A stretch of 64,000 nucleotides of DNA from a bacterium. GTDB taxonomy: Bacteria; Planctomycetota; UBA1135; UBA2386. The position numbers and the translations under genes were made by a program. The stretch lies in the NCBI GenBank assembly GCA_024743115.1, contig JANSXC010000005.1, positions 186,001 through 250,000 on the forward strand, given 5' to 3'. Each line of letters begins with the position of its first letter. Within the stretch, counting starts at the first letter, position 1. The notes beneath the pieces are model-generated. The model was given only the letters and a program-made list of their open reading frames with translations. It did not search any database and was not told the DNA's origin. Positions 30,582 to 40,222 of the stretch are shown piece by piece.

Positions 30582-32144
30582 ATGAACCAACGCCCACCCT
30601 CGTTCGCACTCCTCGCGGCGCTGACCGCTTCGCTCGTCACCCTCGGCGCGACCCCGCTTCCGGCTCAGGACCCGGCCCCGGCACCAGACCGGCGCTCGTC
30701 GGAAGGAGAGGGGCCCTACGAACGCCTCTTGATCCGCGGCGCAATCGTCATCGATGGTACGGGCGCGCCGCCGCGCGGCCCCATCGACGTGCTGATCAGC
30801 AAGAACCGTATCGCCAGCGTCGGCGGGCCCGCGCTGCGACCGAGTCGGGTGATCGATGCTCGTGGCATGTATCTGCTGCCCGGCTTCGTCGACATGCACG
30901 CGCACGGCGGCGGCGGCACCAAGGCACCCGAGGTCGAGTACGTCTACAAACTATGGCTGGCACACGGCGTCACGACCGTGCGCGGGGTGCCGCTCGGCAG
31001 CCACGACTGGACCGAGCGCGAGAAGGCCCGCAGTGCCGCGAACAAGATCACGGCGCCCCGCATCTTCAACTACCAGCGACCCAACGGCGTGCACTCGGTC
31101 AAAGCGGCGGGTGAGTGGGTTCAGCGGATGGCGGCCAAGGGGATCGATGGCCTGAAGCTGGGGTCGTACGAACCGGAGATCATGGCGGCGCTGATCACCG
31201 AGGCGAAGAATCACCGGCTCGGGACCGTCGCGCATCTCGCCCAGACCGGCGTGGCCCAAATGAACGCGATCGATGCCGCGCGCCTCGGCCTGGACACGGT
31301 CACCCACTTCTACGGCCACTTCGAAGCCCTGATGCGTGATCACGTCGTCCAGCCGTGGCCGGCCGACATGAACTACAACGACGAGCAGATGCGTTTCGCG
31401 CAGGTTGCCAGGCTGTGGGACAAGATCTACCCGCCCGGCAGCTACGAGTGGAACGAGTACCTGCGGGAACACCTCGAGCTCGGCACGGTGTTCGACCCGA
31501 CAATGACGATCTACGCGGCGAACCGCGACCTGATGCGCGCGCGCACCGCGGAATGGCACGACCGCTACACGCTGCCGTCGCTCATGGACTTCTTCGCACC
31601 GAGCCGCAAGCGCCACGGCTCCTACTGGTTCTATTGGAGCACCGCCGACGAAGTCGCGTGGCGCAACTTCTATCGCGTCTGGATGCAGCTCATCAATGAC
31701 TACAAGAGTATGGGCGGTCGGATCACCACCGGTGCCGACGCCGGCTTCATCTACAAGACGTTCGGGTTCGCCTATATCGAAGAGCTCGAACTGCTGCAGG
31801 AAGCAGGGTTCCACCCGCTCGAGGTGATCCAGGCCGCGACGCAGAACAGCGCGCGTACGATCATGGAGCCGAAGGGTAAGCCAGCCGAGTTCGGCACCGT
31901 GAAGCGCGGCATGCTGGCGGATCTCGTGCTCGTGGAGGAGAACCCACTCGCGAACCTCAAGGTGCTCTACGGCACGGGTGCGCTCAAGCTCGATGACGAG
32001 ACCGGAGAGCCCACGCGAGTCGGCGGCATCCGTTACACGATCAAGGACGGGATCGTCTACGACGCGAAACAGCTGCTCGCGGACGTCGCCGCGATGGTCC
32101 AGAAGCAGAAGGACGAACGGCGAGCCAGCGCGAAGAAGAAGTGA
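30582..32144 (+). CDS. Secreted metal-dependent amidohydrolase
   Basis: 520-residue amidohydrolase-superfamily protein with a signal peptide (about 1-27). 'LLPGFVDMHAHGGGG' carries the H-x-H metal site, 'TVAHLAQTG' and 'VTHFYGHFEAL' provide further His ligands, and 'TTGADAGF' has the closing Asp. The C-terminal barrel-closing strands appear as 'GTVKRGMLADLVLVEENPL', typical of the imidazolonepropionase/dihydroorotase-like group. The substrate cannot be told. Its stop overlaps the next gene's GTG start as GTGA (32141-32144), so it is the first gene of a three-gene operon with the PSD1 and DUF1501 genes. Confidence 0.93.
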   Translation: MNQRPPSFALLAALTASLVTLGATPLPAQDPAPAPDRRSSEGEGPYERLLIRGAIVIDGTGAPPRGPIDVLISKNRIASVGGPALRPSRVIDARGMYLLPGFVDMHAHGGGGTKAPEVEYVYKLWLAHGVTTVRGVPLGSHDWTEREKARSAANKITAPRIFNYQRPNGVHSVKAAGEWVQRMAAKGIDGLKLGSYEPEIMAALITEAKNHRLGTVAHLAQTGVAQMNAIDAARLGLDTVTHFYGHFEALMRDHVVQPWPADMNYNDEQMRFAQVARLWDKIYPPGSYEWNEYLREHLELGTVFDPTMTIYAANRDLMRARTAEWHDRYTLPSLMDFFAPSRKRHGSYWFYWSTADEVAWRNFYRVWMQLINDYKSMGGRITTGADAGFIYKTFGFAYIEELELLQEAGFHPLEVIQAATQNSARTIMEPKGKPAEFGTVKRGMLADLVLVEENPLANLKVLYGTGALKLDDETGEPTRVGGIRYTIKDGIVYDAKQLLADVAAMVQKQKDERRASAKKK

Positions 32145-35110
32145 CCCACCTTCGTTCGCTCTTCCTCGCTGTCGCGCCCGCGCTGATGGCTCTGTTCACC
32201 GGCTCGAGAACGGCGTGGGCCCAGGAACCCGGCAACGACCGCGTCGACTTTGCCCGCGACGTCCTGCCGATTCTGTCCGACCGGTGCTTTTCGTGTCACG
32301 GCCCCGACGCCCAGACCCGCAAGGCCGGCCTACGACTGGATGAGCAGCGGGCCGCGCTCGCGGTCATCCGGCCGGGCAGGCCGGAGGCGAGCGAACTCAT
32401 TCGCCGAATCCACGCCGTTGACCACGAGGTGATGCCCCCGCGAGACTCCGGCCTGACTCTGACACCCACGGAGACCGCAATGCTGGCGCGGTGGATTCGC
32501 GAGGGAGCCGAGTGGTCACGGCACTGGGCCTTCGAGGCTCGCCGCGAGGTGGCCGTACCGCCGAGCGACTCGCAGTGGATCCGCAACCCGATCGATGCGT
32601 TCGTGCTCGCCCGACTGGCGGCCAACGGCCGGTCACCCAATCCGGCCGCGCAGCCCGCGGCGCTGTTGCGACGCGTGACGCTCGACCTCACGGGCGTCCC
32701 ACCGACGCTCGCCGAGCTCGATGCGTTCCTGGCCGATTCGTCCGATGGCAGCTACGAGCGCGTAGTCGACCGACTGCTCGCGTCACCGCGCTACGGCGAA
32801 CGCATGGCCTGGCCGTGGCTCGAGGCCACGCGCTACGCCGACACCGACGGCTATCAGGCGGACCCGACGCGCACGGCATGGCCGTGGCGCGACTGGCTCG
32901 TGCAGGCGCTCAACGAGAACGTGCCGTTCGATCGCTTCACGATTCTCACGCTCGCCGGCGACCTGCTGCCGAACGCGTCCCCCGAGGACCGCCTCGCAAC
33001 CGGGCTGCTCCGCAACAACGCCCACAACGGTGAGGGCGGCCGGATCGCGGCGGAGACGCGGGTGGAGAACGTCTTCGATCGCACCGAGACCGTCGGCACC
33101 ATCTGGCTCGGGCTCACGCTCGAATGCGCCCGTTGTCACGATCACAAGTACGACCCGATCACCCAACGGGACTACTACGGGTTGTTCGCGTTCTTCGATC
33201 AGACCTCGGAGACCGGCGGCGGTCGCCGCGGCGGCGTACTGCAACCGTCGATGCCCTATCTGCCCGAAGCCGAAGACCGCGCACAGCTGAGGAAACTCGA
33301 CCGCGAGATCGCAGCGGTGGATGCCGAACTCTTCGCCGACGACCCGGCGCTCGACGACCGGCAACAGCAGTGGGAATCGTCCCTGCGAACCCGAGTTCGC
33401 GAGGAACGCACCACGCGCCAGCCAGCCGTGCTCGGTTCGTGGCAACGGAGTCGGAACTTTCCACCGCCACGCGCCGGCGTGAACGCCATGCTCGATCACG
33501 ACTTCGGCCCGGAATCCCGGGACCCGGGCCTTGCGACGCAGACGTTCACCGACGACCCAGCGTTCCGTGATGGCGAGATCCTCAGGCTGCCAAACGGGGA
33601 GTACGCGACGTACTTCCGTCGGACGATCCACGCGGCTTCACGACGCAACTTCACCGTCGCACTCGGCTCGGACGACGCGATCAAGGTGTGGTGCAACGGC
33701 AAACTGGCGCTGCGTCGCGACGTTCGTCGTGGCGTGGCGCCGAACCAGGAGCGCGTAACCGTTCCGCTCACGCGCGGAAGCAACACGCTTCTGATCAAGA
33801 TCGTGAACACGGGCGGCGCTGGCGGCGCCTGGTTCGACACCGTAGACGAGACGATCGCCGACCTGCCGGCCGAACTCGCGCGCATGCTGGATCAGCCCGA
33901 CAGCGAACTCACCCCCGCGGCCCGTCGTGACCTGCGTCGGCGATTCCGCACGTCGAACGACCCGGCCTGGGGCAGGCGCGCAGCGCAACGTGATCGGCTG
34001 GCCGAGCAGCGGGACACCCTGGCACGCCGGCAACTGCCGGTCATGGTCATGGACCAACTCCCACGAGCCCGGCGGCGCACGACCCGGGTTCTGGAGCGCG
34101 GCAACTACCGCGCGCCGGGCGAAGCGATCGCGGCGAACGTCCCGAGCTTCCTGCCCGCCCTCGGTAGCGACGCTCGCGACCGGCTCGCACTCGCGCGCTG
34201 GCTGGTGCGCCCCGACCACCCACTCACGGCGCGCGTCGCGGTCAATCGTGCCTGGCAAACACTCATGGGGCGCGGGCTCGTCGACACCCCGGAAGACTTC
34301 GGTCGCCAGGGCGATCGACCGACGCATCCCGACCTGCTGGACTGGCTGGCCGACCGGTTCGCCCGAACGGGCTGGGACAACAAGGCACTGCATCGGCTGA
34401 TCGTCACGAGCAGCACCTACCGCCAGTCCGCGGCAGCAACCCCCGAGCAGTTCCGCGCCGACCCGCACAATCGCCGCCTCGCACGCAGCGCTCGACCCCG
34501 CCTGCCCGCGTGGATGCTGCGCGATCAGGCGCTGTTCCTCAGCGGTCGCCTCGTCGAGCACCTCGGCGGGCCGCCCGTTCGCCCCTACCAACCGAGCGGC
34601 GTCTGGGCCGAGGCCACGTTCGACACGATCCGCTACCGCCAGGACTCGGGCGAGGCCCTCTACCGCCGCACCCTCTACACGTTCTGGCGCCGCATCGTCG
34701 GACCGACCGTGTTGTTCGATTCGCCATCGCGACTGAACTGCGTCGTCGAACGCTCGATCACCAACTCACCCCTCCACGCCCTCACGACGTTGAACGAGAC
34801 CGGGTTCGTCGAGAGCGCCCGCGGGCTCGCCGAACGGGCGCTGAGACACAGCAACGAGCCGGGCGAAGCCGCGGCGTGGATGTTCCGCGCCGCCACGTCG
34901 AGGCAGCCCTCGATGGCGGAACGGCGACTCCTCGCGGCGCAACTCGAACGATCGGCCGCGCGATTCCGCGCCGATTCGGGCGCCGCCCGAGCGCTCGTCA
35001 CGGTCGGCGACTCGACCCCGTCCGAGATCACGCACCTCACGGAGCTCGCGAGCCTCACGATCGTCGCCTCGACCATCCTCAACCTCGACGAGACGCTTAC
35101 TCGGCCATGA
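32141..35110 (+). CDS. PSD1-type planctomycete protein: cytochrome c, DUF1549 and DUF1553
   Basis: 989-residue exported protein. After the signal peptide (about 1-28) comes a PSCyt1 cytochrome domain with C49-F-S-C52-H53 for covalent haem and a later M-P-P-R axial region. DUF1549 follows ('FVLARLAANG', 'YGERMAWPWLEATRYADTDG', 'CARCHDHKYDPITQRDYYGL' with a second C-x-x-C-H), then a PA14-like beta insert (about 450-560), and finally DUF1553 ('VNRAWQTLMGRGLVDTPEDF', 'LARSARPRLPAWMLRDQAL', 'LTTLNETGFVESARG'). Function is unproven; such proteins pair with DUF1501 partners in Planctomycetota. It starts with GTG and overlaps both neighbours by 4 nt. Confidence 0.93.
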   Translation: MTHLRSLFLAVAPALMALFTGSRTAWAQEPGNDRVDFARDVLPILSDRCFSCHGPDAQTRKAGLRLDEQRAALAVIRPGRPEASELIRRIHAVDHEVMPPRDSGLTLTPTETAMLARWIREGAEWSRHWAFEARREVAVPPSDSQWIRNPIDAFVLARLAANGRSPNPAAQPAALLRRVTLDLTGVPPTLAELDAFLADSSDGSYERVVDRLLASPRYGERMAWPWLEATRYADTDGYQADPTRTAWPWRDWLVQALNENVPFDRFTILTLAGDLLPNASPEDRLATGLLRNNAHNGEGGRIAAETRVENVFDRTETVGTIWLGLTLECARCHDHKYDPITQRDYYGLFAFFDQTSETGGGRRGGVLQPSMPYLPEAEDRAQLRKLDREIAAVDAELFADDPALDDRQQQWESSLRTRVREERTTRQPAVLGSWQRSRNFPPPRAGVNAMLDHDFGPESRDPGLATQTFTDDPAFRDGEILRLPNGEYATYFRRTIHAASRRNFTVALGSDDAIKVWCNGKLALRRDVRRGVAPNQERVTVPLTRGSNTLLIKIVNTGGAGGAWFDTVDETIADLPAELARMLDQPDSELTPAARRDLRRRFRTSNDPAWGRRAAQRDRLAEQRDTLARRQLPVMVMDQLPRARRRTTRVLERGNYRAPGEAIAANVPSFLPALGSDARDRLALARWLVRPDHPLTARVAVNRAWQTLMGRGLVDTPEDFGRQGDRPTHPDLLDWLADRFARTGWDNKALHRLIVTSSTYRQSAAATPEQFRADPHNRRLARSARPRLPAWMLRDQALFLSGRLVEHLGGPPVRPYQPSGVWAEATFDTIRYRQDSGEALYRRTLYTFWRRIVGPTVLFDSPSRLNCVVERSITNSPLHALTTLNETGFVESARGLAERALRHSNEPGEAAAWMFRAATSRQPSMAERRLLAAQLERSAARFRADSGAARALVTVGDSTPSEITHLTELASLTIVASTILNLDETLTRP

Positions 35111-36522
35111 GACCGCCCGACCTCGCCAACCGACTCACCCGTCGAGCGCTGCTCGGCAACTCGGCGCTCGGCGTCGGGGCCACCGCGCTGAGTACGTTGC
35201 TGGCGAACGACCCGATCGTTCGGCATCACGCTCCGCGCGCGAAGCGCGTGATCTGGTTGTTCCAGAACGGTGGACCGTCGCACGTCGACCTGTTCGACGA
35301 CAAGCCGATGCTTCGACGACGGCACGGCCAGCAGATCCCGGACTCCGTGGTGCGAAACCGTCGGTTCAGCACGATGACGGGCAACCAGACGGACCGTCCA
35401 TGCGTCGGCGCGATCGCCGAAATTCGCCGCCGGGGAGCGAGCGGCGCGACCGTCTCCACGCTGTTGCCGCACACCGCCGCGATCGCGGACCGACTGTGCT
35501 TCGTCAAGTCGATGCACACGACCCAGGTGAACCATGCGCCGGCAATCACGTTCTGCCTGACAGGCAGCGAACGGCCCGGAAGACCGACGATGGGATCCTG
35601 GCTGTCCTACGGCCTCGGGCGTGCGACCGAGGACCTGCCGACGTTCGTCGCGCTGACGTCGCGAGACCGCGAAGCGTCATGCGGCCAGATCTTCTACGAC
35701 CACTACTGGGGCAGCGGCTTCCTGCCGACCACGCATCAGGGCGTCAAGTTCCGCGGTGTCGGCGAACCCGTGCTCTACCTGCAGGACCCCACCGGCATCG
35801 ATCGCGCTCACCGGCGGGAGATGCTCGACGATCTCGCGGCGCTCAACCGAGAACGGGCACGGCAGATCGGCGACCCCGAGATCGACACGCGCGTCGCGCA
35901 GTACGAACTCGCCTACCGGATGCAGACCTCCGTTCCCGAGCTTACGGACCTGTCGCGCGAGCCGGAGCATGTGCTCGCGATGTACGGCCCCGATGTCCGC
36001 CGCAAGGGCTCGTACGCCTACAACTGCCTCATGGCGCGGCGACTGGTCGAGCGCGGTACCCGCTTCGTCCAGGTGATGCACGCGGGGTGGGACCAGCACC
36101 GCAATCTCTACTCCCAGCTCGAGATCCAGTGCCGCGACACCGACGCGCCCTCGGCCGGACTCGTCCTCGATCTCGCCCAGCGCGGCCTGCTCGACGACAC
36201 ACTCGTAATCTGGAGCGGCGAGTTCGGCCGCACTCCGTTTCTGCAAGGCAAGATCGGTAGCAGGGACCAGGGCCGCGACCATCACCCCTACGCGTTCTCA
36301 CTGTGGCTGGCCGGCGGCGGCAGCCGCGCCGGCACGACCTACGGGCGCACCGACGAGTTCGGATTCGACGTCGTCGAGCAGCCCGTGACGCCGCACGATC
36401 TGCAGGCCACGGTGCTGCTCCTGCTCGGCATCGATCACGAACGGCTGACCTACCGCTTCCAGGGCCGTCGGTATCGACTCACCGACGTCCACGGTGAAGT
36501 CACCAGCGGCGTACTCGCCTGA
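35107..36522 (+). CDS. DUF1501 family protein with Tat signal
   Basis: 471-residue protein. The N-terminus 'NRLTRRALLGNSALGVGATA' has the twin-arginine export motif, so it is probably folded before export. The DUF1501 blocks are clear: 'VIWLFQNGGPSHVDLFDDKP', 'HTTQVNHAPA', 'MGSWLSYGLGRATEDLPTFV', 'ARRLVERGTRFVQVMHAGWD' and 'LVIWSGEFGRTPF' with 'GRDHHPYAFSLWLAGGG'. The fold resembles alkaline-phosphatase-like metal enzymes; the substrate is unknown. The ATG overlaps the PSD1 stop as ATGA. Its last 23 nt are overlapped by the convergent gene at 36500-37318. Confidence 0.95.
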   Translation: MRPPDLANRLTRRALLGNSALGVGATALSTLLANDPIVRHHAPRAKRVIWLFQNGGPSHVDLFDDKPMLRRRHGQQIPDSVVRNRRFSTMTGNQTDRPCVGAIAEIRRRGASGATVSTLLPHTAAIADRLCFVKSMHTTQVNHAPAITFCLTGSERPGRPTMGSWLSYGLGRATEDLPTFVALTSRDREASCGQIFYDHYWGSGFLPTTHQGVKFRGVGEPVLYLQDPTGIDRAHRREMLDDLAALNRERARQIGDPEIDTRVAQYELAYRMQTSVPELTDLSREPEHVLAMYGPDVRRKGSYAYNCLMARRLVERGTRFVQVMHAGWDQHRNLYSQLEIQCRDTDAPSAGLVLDLAQRGLLDDTLVIWSGEFGRTPFLQGKIGSRDQGRDHHPYAFSLWLAGGGSRAGTTYGRTDEFGFDVVEQPVTPHDLQATVLLLLGIDHERLTYRFQGRRYRLTDVHGEVTSGVLA

Positions 36523-37318
36523 CGGTCGGCCAGCGCAACGTCCGAGCTGACGTCGGTCGCAGCGTCGGTCGCAGCGTCGGCCGCAGCCCACCGCGGCGCA
36601 CGGGCCGAACCGTTCGGGTCGGCGCCTTGACCCCGAGCTTGACGAACAGGCGATCGATCTCGCGATGCACGCCGAGTGTCTGTCGGATCAAGAACACGCC
36701 GTTCTGGTGGTTCAGACTGGCGCCTTCGATCTCCCACGACTCGGGGCGCACGGTCTCGCGCAGCAACGACTCGAGATCCTCGCTGGTGAAACCGCTCACG
36801 GTCGTGTCGGGCTCCCCTTCTTCGGGGAAGAGCGGGCGCTCATCATCCGGCATGCGCAACCGCAGATCGGGGCCGGGGAAACTCCGCAACGGCGCCGTGG
36901 CCGCGCGCAGATCGTAGACGCGCAGGTAGGTCTGCGGTTTGACCGCATCGGCGGGCAACAGCATCACGAGCCCGTGCCGGAACGCGAACCTCAGCCCCGT
37001 CTCGAGCTGCGCGACCGCCATGATCGACCACAGGCTCATCGGTTGGAACTCGCGATCGATCACCGGCGCGGCCTCGGACACCTTGCGACCGCACGAGAAC
37101 ATCAGCTTGCCAGCGGTGGCGAGCGTCAGCGTGCGACAGAGTTGCTTTGGCGTCATCTCGGACGCACTCAGGTGCATCTTCGTGCTACGCAGCAGTCGCA
37201 CTGCGCGCGCGTAGGCTCGCGAATCACTGCCGCGCTCGAGGACGAGTACGTCGTCCTGGGCAGCAAGCTGTCCGACGAACAGGAACGGGATCAGGAACGG
37301 GAGAAGGACTCGACACAT
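36500..37318 (-). CDS. Secreted protein with a secretin-like short domain and Arg/Pro/Thr-rich tail
   Basis: 272-residue protein with a signal peptide (about 1-20). The middle is unrecognised. Near residues 185-240 it has a pattern like the N-domain repeats of planctomycete type II secretins: 'LLRETVRPESWEIEG', 'NGVFLIRQTLGVHREIDRLF', but no secretin pore domain follows. The C-terminus is a very basic R-P-T repeat tail encoded by three 12-bp tandem repeats, and it runs 23 nt into the end of the convergent DUF1501 gene. The ATG at 37318 was chosen over a GTG at 37327. It may bind another envelope protein; function unknown. Confidence 0.7.
   Translation of the reverse strand: MCRVLLPFLIPFLFVGQLAAQDDVLVLERGSDSRAYARAVRLLRSTKMHLSASEMTPKQLCRTLTLATAGKLMFSCGRKVSEAAPVIDREFQPMSLWSIMAVAQLETGLRFAFRHGLVMLLPADAVKPQTYLRVYDLRAATAPLRSFPGPDLRLRMPDDERPLFPEEGEPDTTVSGFTSEDLESLLRETVRPESWEIEGASLNHQNGVFLIRQTLGVHREIDRLFVKLGVKAPTRTVRPVRRGGLRPTLRPTLRPTSARTLRWPTVRRVRRW
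36552..36587 (-). repeat. Three tandem 12-bp repeats inside a coding tail
   Basis: The unit GTCGGTCGCAGC occurs at 36552-36563 and 36564-36575, and a one-mismatch copy (GTCGGCCGCAGC) at 36576-36587, + strand. On the minus strand it encodes the R-P-T-L type repeats of the preceding protein's tail. Such repeats can change copy number by slippage in frame (12 is a multiple of 3). Confidence 0.85.
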
Positions 37319-37491
37319 CGCGTGCACCTCGTTTGCCCCGAACGTGGGGCCTCGGTGAGGGACTGGTTGAGGGGGCTTTCCGCGAGCCAGTGTCGCAGGC
37401 CCGCGCCCGACTGCCCAGGCCCGGGGCCAGCGTCAGGCCAATCTCCACGACGCGGCGATCTGCCGGCGCGATCCGCCCGCACTCGACGCGA

Positions 37492-40044
37492 TCAGTCGCC
37501 GGACGAACCCGCCCACGGCACCTGCAGTGCCGTGGCGCCTCGAGGCAAGCTGTCGTTCCAGAGCCCGACCAACGCCTCGACGATCTGATAGACCTGCGGC
37601 TTGGAGAAGTAGCCGCCGTCCTCACCGTAGCAGGGCTTGTGATCGGGCGACGTCAGCGTGCGCACGCTTTCGAGGTAGTAGAGCACCTGGTTGCCGTCGG
37701 CGGCCATCCGGTCGTGGAGGATCGCTTTCGACACCATCGCCATCGCGCCATTGGGGTAGTCCTCGTCGAAGAACAGCACGCGACCGGTCTTCTCGATCGA
37801 ACCCTGCGCCACGCCGTTGAGATCGAGCGGATTGAGCGTCTGCAAATCGACGACCTCGACGGACAGGCCGAACAGTTCCTCGACCTCCTTCGCGGCCCGC
37901 TGGGCCAGTGAACAACAGTGGCCGTAGGTGACGACGGTGAGCTGATCGCCCGAGCGCAGGACCTCGGACTGCCCGAGCGGCACGCAAACCTCGTCGAGGT
38001 TCTCCGGGACCGGCAGCTTGTTGTAGAGATCGAGCAGCGGCACGACGACGAACGCCGGATCACGCCCGTGCGTGATCAACGCGCGATACATACCGACCGC
38101 CTGGATCGCATCCCGCGGCACGAGAACCCGCAGGCCGGGGATCGTCAGGAACATCCCCATCGGCGACCCCGAGTGCCACATGCCGAGCAGACGGTGACCC
38201 TGACACCAGACGATCGCCGGGCTCTCCTGTCCGCCGTCGGTCCGATGCCGCAGGCACGCAAGCTCTTCGCTGAGCTGCTGCACGCCGTAGTTGGCGTAGT
38301 CGTGATACTGGATCTCGGCAATCGGCCGCAGGCCGCGCAACGCGAGGCCGGCCGCGGTACCAACGATCGAGTTCTCCGCGATCGCCGTATCCCAGACGCG
38401 CGCCTTGCCGAAGCCGGATTCGGGCACGTAGCGCACGAGGGCCGGACTGCGGTTCCAGATCTCGGGCAGCACCTGCGACGTGCCGCCCTGCAGACCGATC
38501 GAACACGTGGTGACTCCACCGAGTTCGCCCGTGTCTTCGCCGAACGTGACGACGCGCGGATCCTGCGCCATCAGCGTCGCGACGCCGGCGGCGATGATGT
38601 GCGCACCCGTGTCCTTGCGCGGCTTGTCTGCGTTGACCGGCGGGACGAACGGCGCTTCGCAGGGACTCTTGGCGCCGGTGGCGTAGAGCTCCGAACCGAA
38701 GCACTCGATCGCCGCACCCTGCACCCGCTCACGGAACTCCAACAGGCGCGCGCGCGCCTCGTGGCCCGCGAGCGAGTCCACGGTCGCCATCAACAGGGCC
38801 CGCACGTCTTCGAGGATCAGACTGCGAGTCAGGAACTGCTGCTTGACCTCGATCTTCGCGCCCGCGCGCAGCCGGGCCAGCATGTCATTCACATCGGGCA
38901 GCGGCGCGTCCGCGGCCGCCGCGAGGCCCTCGATCAGCTCGATGGCTTCTTCGGCGATCGCGACGATCGGCGCGTAGTAGTCCGACCACGCCACCTCGCT
39001 CTCGTCGGTCACGAAGCCACGCGCATCGGACTCGATCGCGTCGAGCTCGCCCGCCGTCGCAACATCGTTCGTGACGATCCACTCGCGCAGCGCCTTGACG
39101 CCGTCGTGATCCATCTCGAACTGCAACCGCTCGGCGCTCTTGTAGCGCCGGTGATCACCCGAGCTCGAGTGTCCGCGCGGCTGCGTCACCATCGCGTGCA
39201 CGATGACCGGCACGCGGTGCGTGCGAACCCAATCGTAAGCCTCCTCGTACGTCCGGCGACACTCGGCGTAGTCCCAGTCGTGGATCGGGCCGAAGACCTT
39301 GGTGCCGTCCTTGCTCGCGAGGCCCGAGAGCGCGCGCGAGATGCTGGCGTTGGGAGTCTGCTGCTCGATCGGTACCGAGATGCCGAAGCCGTTGTCGTAG
39401 ACGCTCAGAACGAGCGGCACCCGCTGGACGACAGCCTGGAAGATCGACTCGAGCGCGATGCCTTCGGACATGCTCGCATCGCCGATGCTCACGTGCACCA
39501 CCTCGCCGCCGCCCGCACTCAGCCCGGGGTAACGTTCACCGATGGCGGAATTGTTCTCGAAGACGCGACTCGCGAGCGCGAGGCCCAACGCTGGTCCGAG
39601 CTGCGAACCGGTCGGCGACACATCCGAACCGCGATTGATCTGCGCGAGCAGATCGACGAGTTCGCCATCGTCGTCGAGCAGGCGGCTGCCGAAATGCCGC
39701 CCCATCATTCGACCGCCCGACGCCGGATCGCACCCGGCTTCCGTGTTACCGAGCACCTGCGCGAGAGCTTCGCGCACGGTCGTCGTCCGGGTGTGCAGAG
39801 CCTCGGCGAAGCCGCGGTAGTAACCCCGCATCCAGTCGCCGGGCTTCAGGGATCGCACGGCGCAGATCTGCGCGATCTCTTGCCCCGCACCGAGGATGTC
39901 GAACTTGATTCGGCCCGCGTTCTTCCAGATCTCCTCGATGTCGTCCGTGAAGCGCGACTCGAGCGCGACGCGGTAGTCGTGGAGAATGCTGTCCTTGCTC
40001 CAGGAGTGCGATCTCGTGACGTCTTTGTTCGAAACGGAAGTCAT
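37492..40044 (-). CDS. Fused alpha/beta E1 of a 2-oxoacid dehydrogenase complex (thiamine-dependent)
   Basis: 850-residue protein combining the E1 alpha subunit (about 1-430) and E1 beta subunit (about 480-845) in one chain. The alpha half has 'WMRGYYRGFAEAL' and the thiamine-diphosphate site 'VSIGDASMSEG' through V-Y-D-N-G-F-G-I-S. The beta half begins 'VVTFGEDTGELGG' and includes 'GLRPIAEIQYHDYANYG', 'GSPMGMFLTIPGLRVLVPRD' and 'VVTYGHCCSLAQRAA'. It resembles branched-chain 2-oxoacid dehydrogenase E1, which feeds acyl groups to a lipoyl E2. No E2, E3 or lipoyl gene is adjacent. The substrate preference cannot be told. The cytoplasmic location fits the lack of a signal. Confidence 0.92.
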   Translation of the reverse strand: MTSVSNKDVTRSHSWSKDSILHDYRVALESRFTDDIEEIWKNAGRIKFDILGAGQEIAQICAVRSLKPGDWMRGYYRGFAEALHTRTTTVREALAQVLGNTEAGCDPASGGRMMGRHFGSRLLDDDGELVDLLAQINRGSDVSPTGSQLGPALGLALASRVFENNSAIGERYPGLSAGGGEVVHVSIGDASMSEGIALESIFQAVVQRVPLVLSVYDNGFGISVPIEQQTPNASISRALSGLASKDGTKVFGPIHDWDYAECRRTYEEAYDWVRTHRVPVIVHAMVTQPRGHSSSGDHRRYKSAERLQFEMDHDGVKALREWIVTNDVATAGELDAIESDARGFVTDESEVAWSDYYAPIVAIAEEAIELIEGLAAAADAPLPDVNDMLARLRAGAKIEVKQQFLTRSLILEDVRALLMATVDSLAGHEARARLLEFRERVQGAAIECFGSELYATGAKSPCEAPFVPPVNADKPRKDTGAHIIAAGVATLMAQDPRVVTFGEDTGELGGVTTCSIGLQGGTSQVLPEIWNRSPALVRYVPESGFGKARVWDTAIAENSIVGTAAGLALRGLRPIAEIQYHDYANYGVQQLSEELACLRHRTDGGQESPAIVWCQGHRLLGMWHSGSPMGMFLTIPGLRVLVPRDAIQAVGMYRALITHGRDPAFVVVPLLDLYNKLPVPENLDEVCVPLGQSEVLRSGDQLTVVTYGHCCSLAQRAAKEVEELFGLSVEVVDLQTLNPLDLNGVAQGSIEKTGRVLFFDEDYPNGAMAMVSKAILHDRMAADGNQVLYYLESVRTLTSPDHKPCYGEDGGYFSKPQVYQIVEALVGLWNDSLPRGATALQVPWAGSSGD

Positions 40045-40222
40045 CTCTTTGTCAGCTCGGGTTCGGCCGAGGCCGGTAGGCCCGTCGAAAAGGCCCCGCG
40101 CCGAAGCGGCGACCGAACTGTAAAGCCCGCGGAGCCCAGGGGAAGCCGCAACAGAGATCGCATCCCCCGACGGCTCTCGCGCCCGCGCGGGAACACCCTA
40201 TGCTGGCGGCGTATCACGCGTC

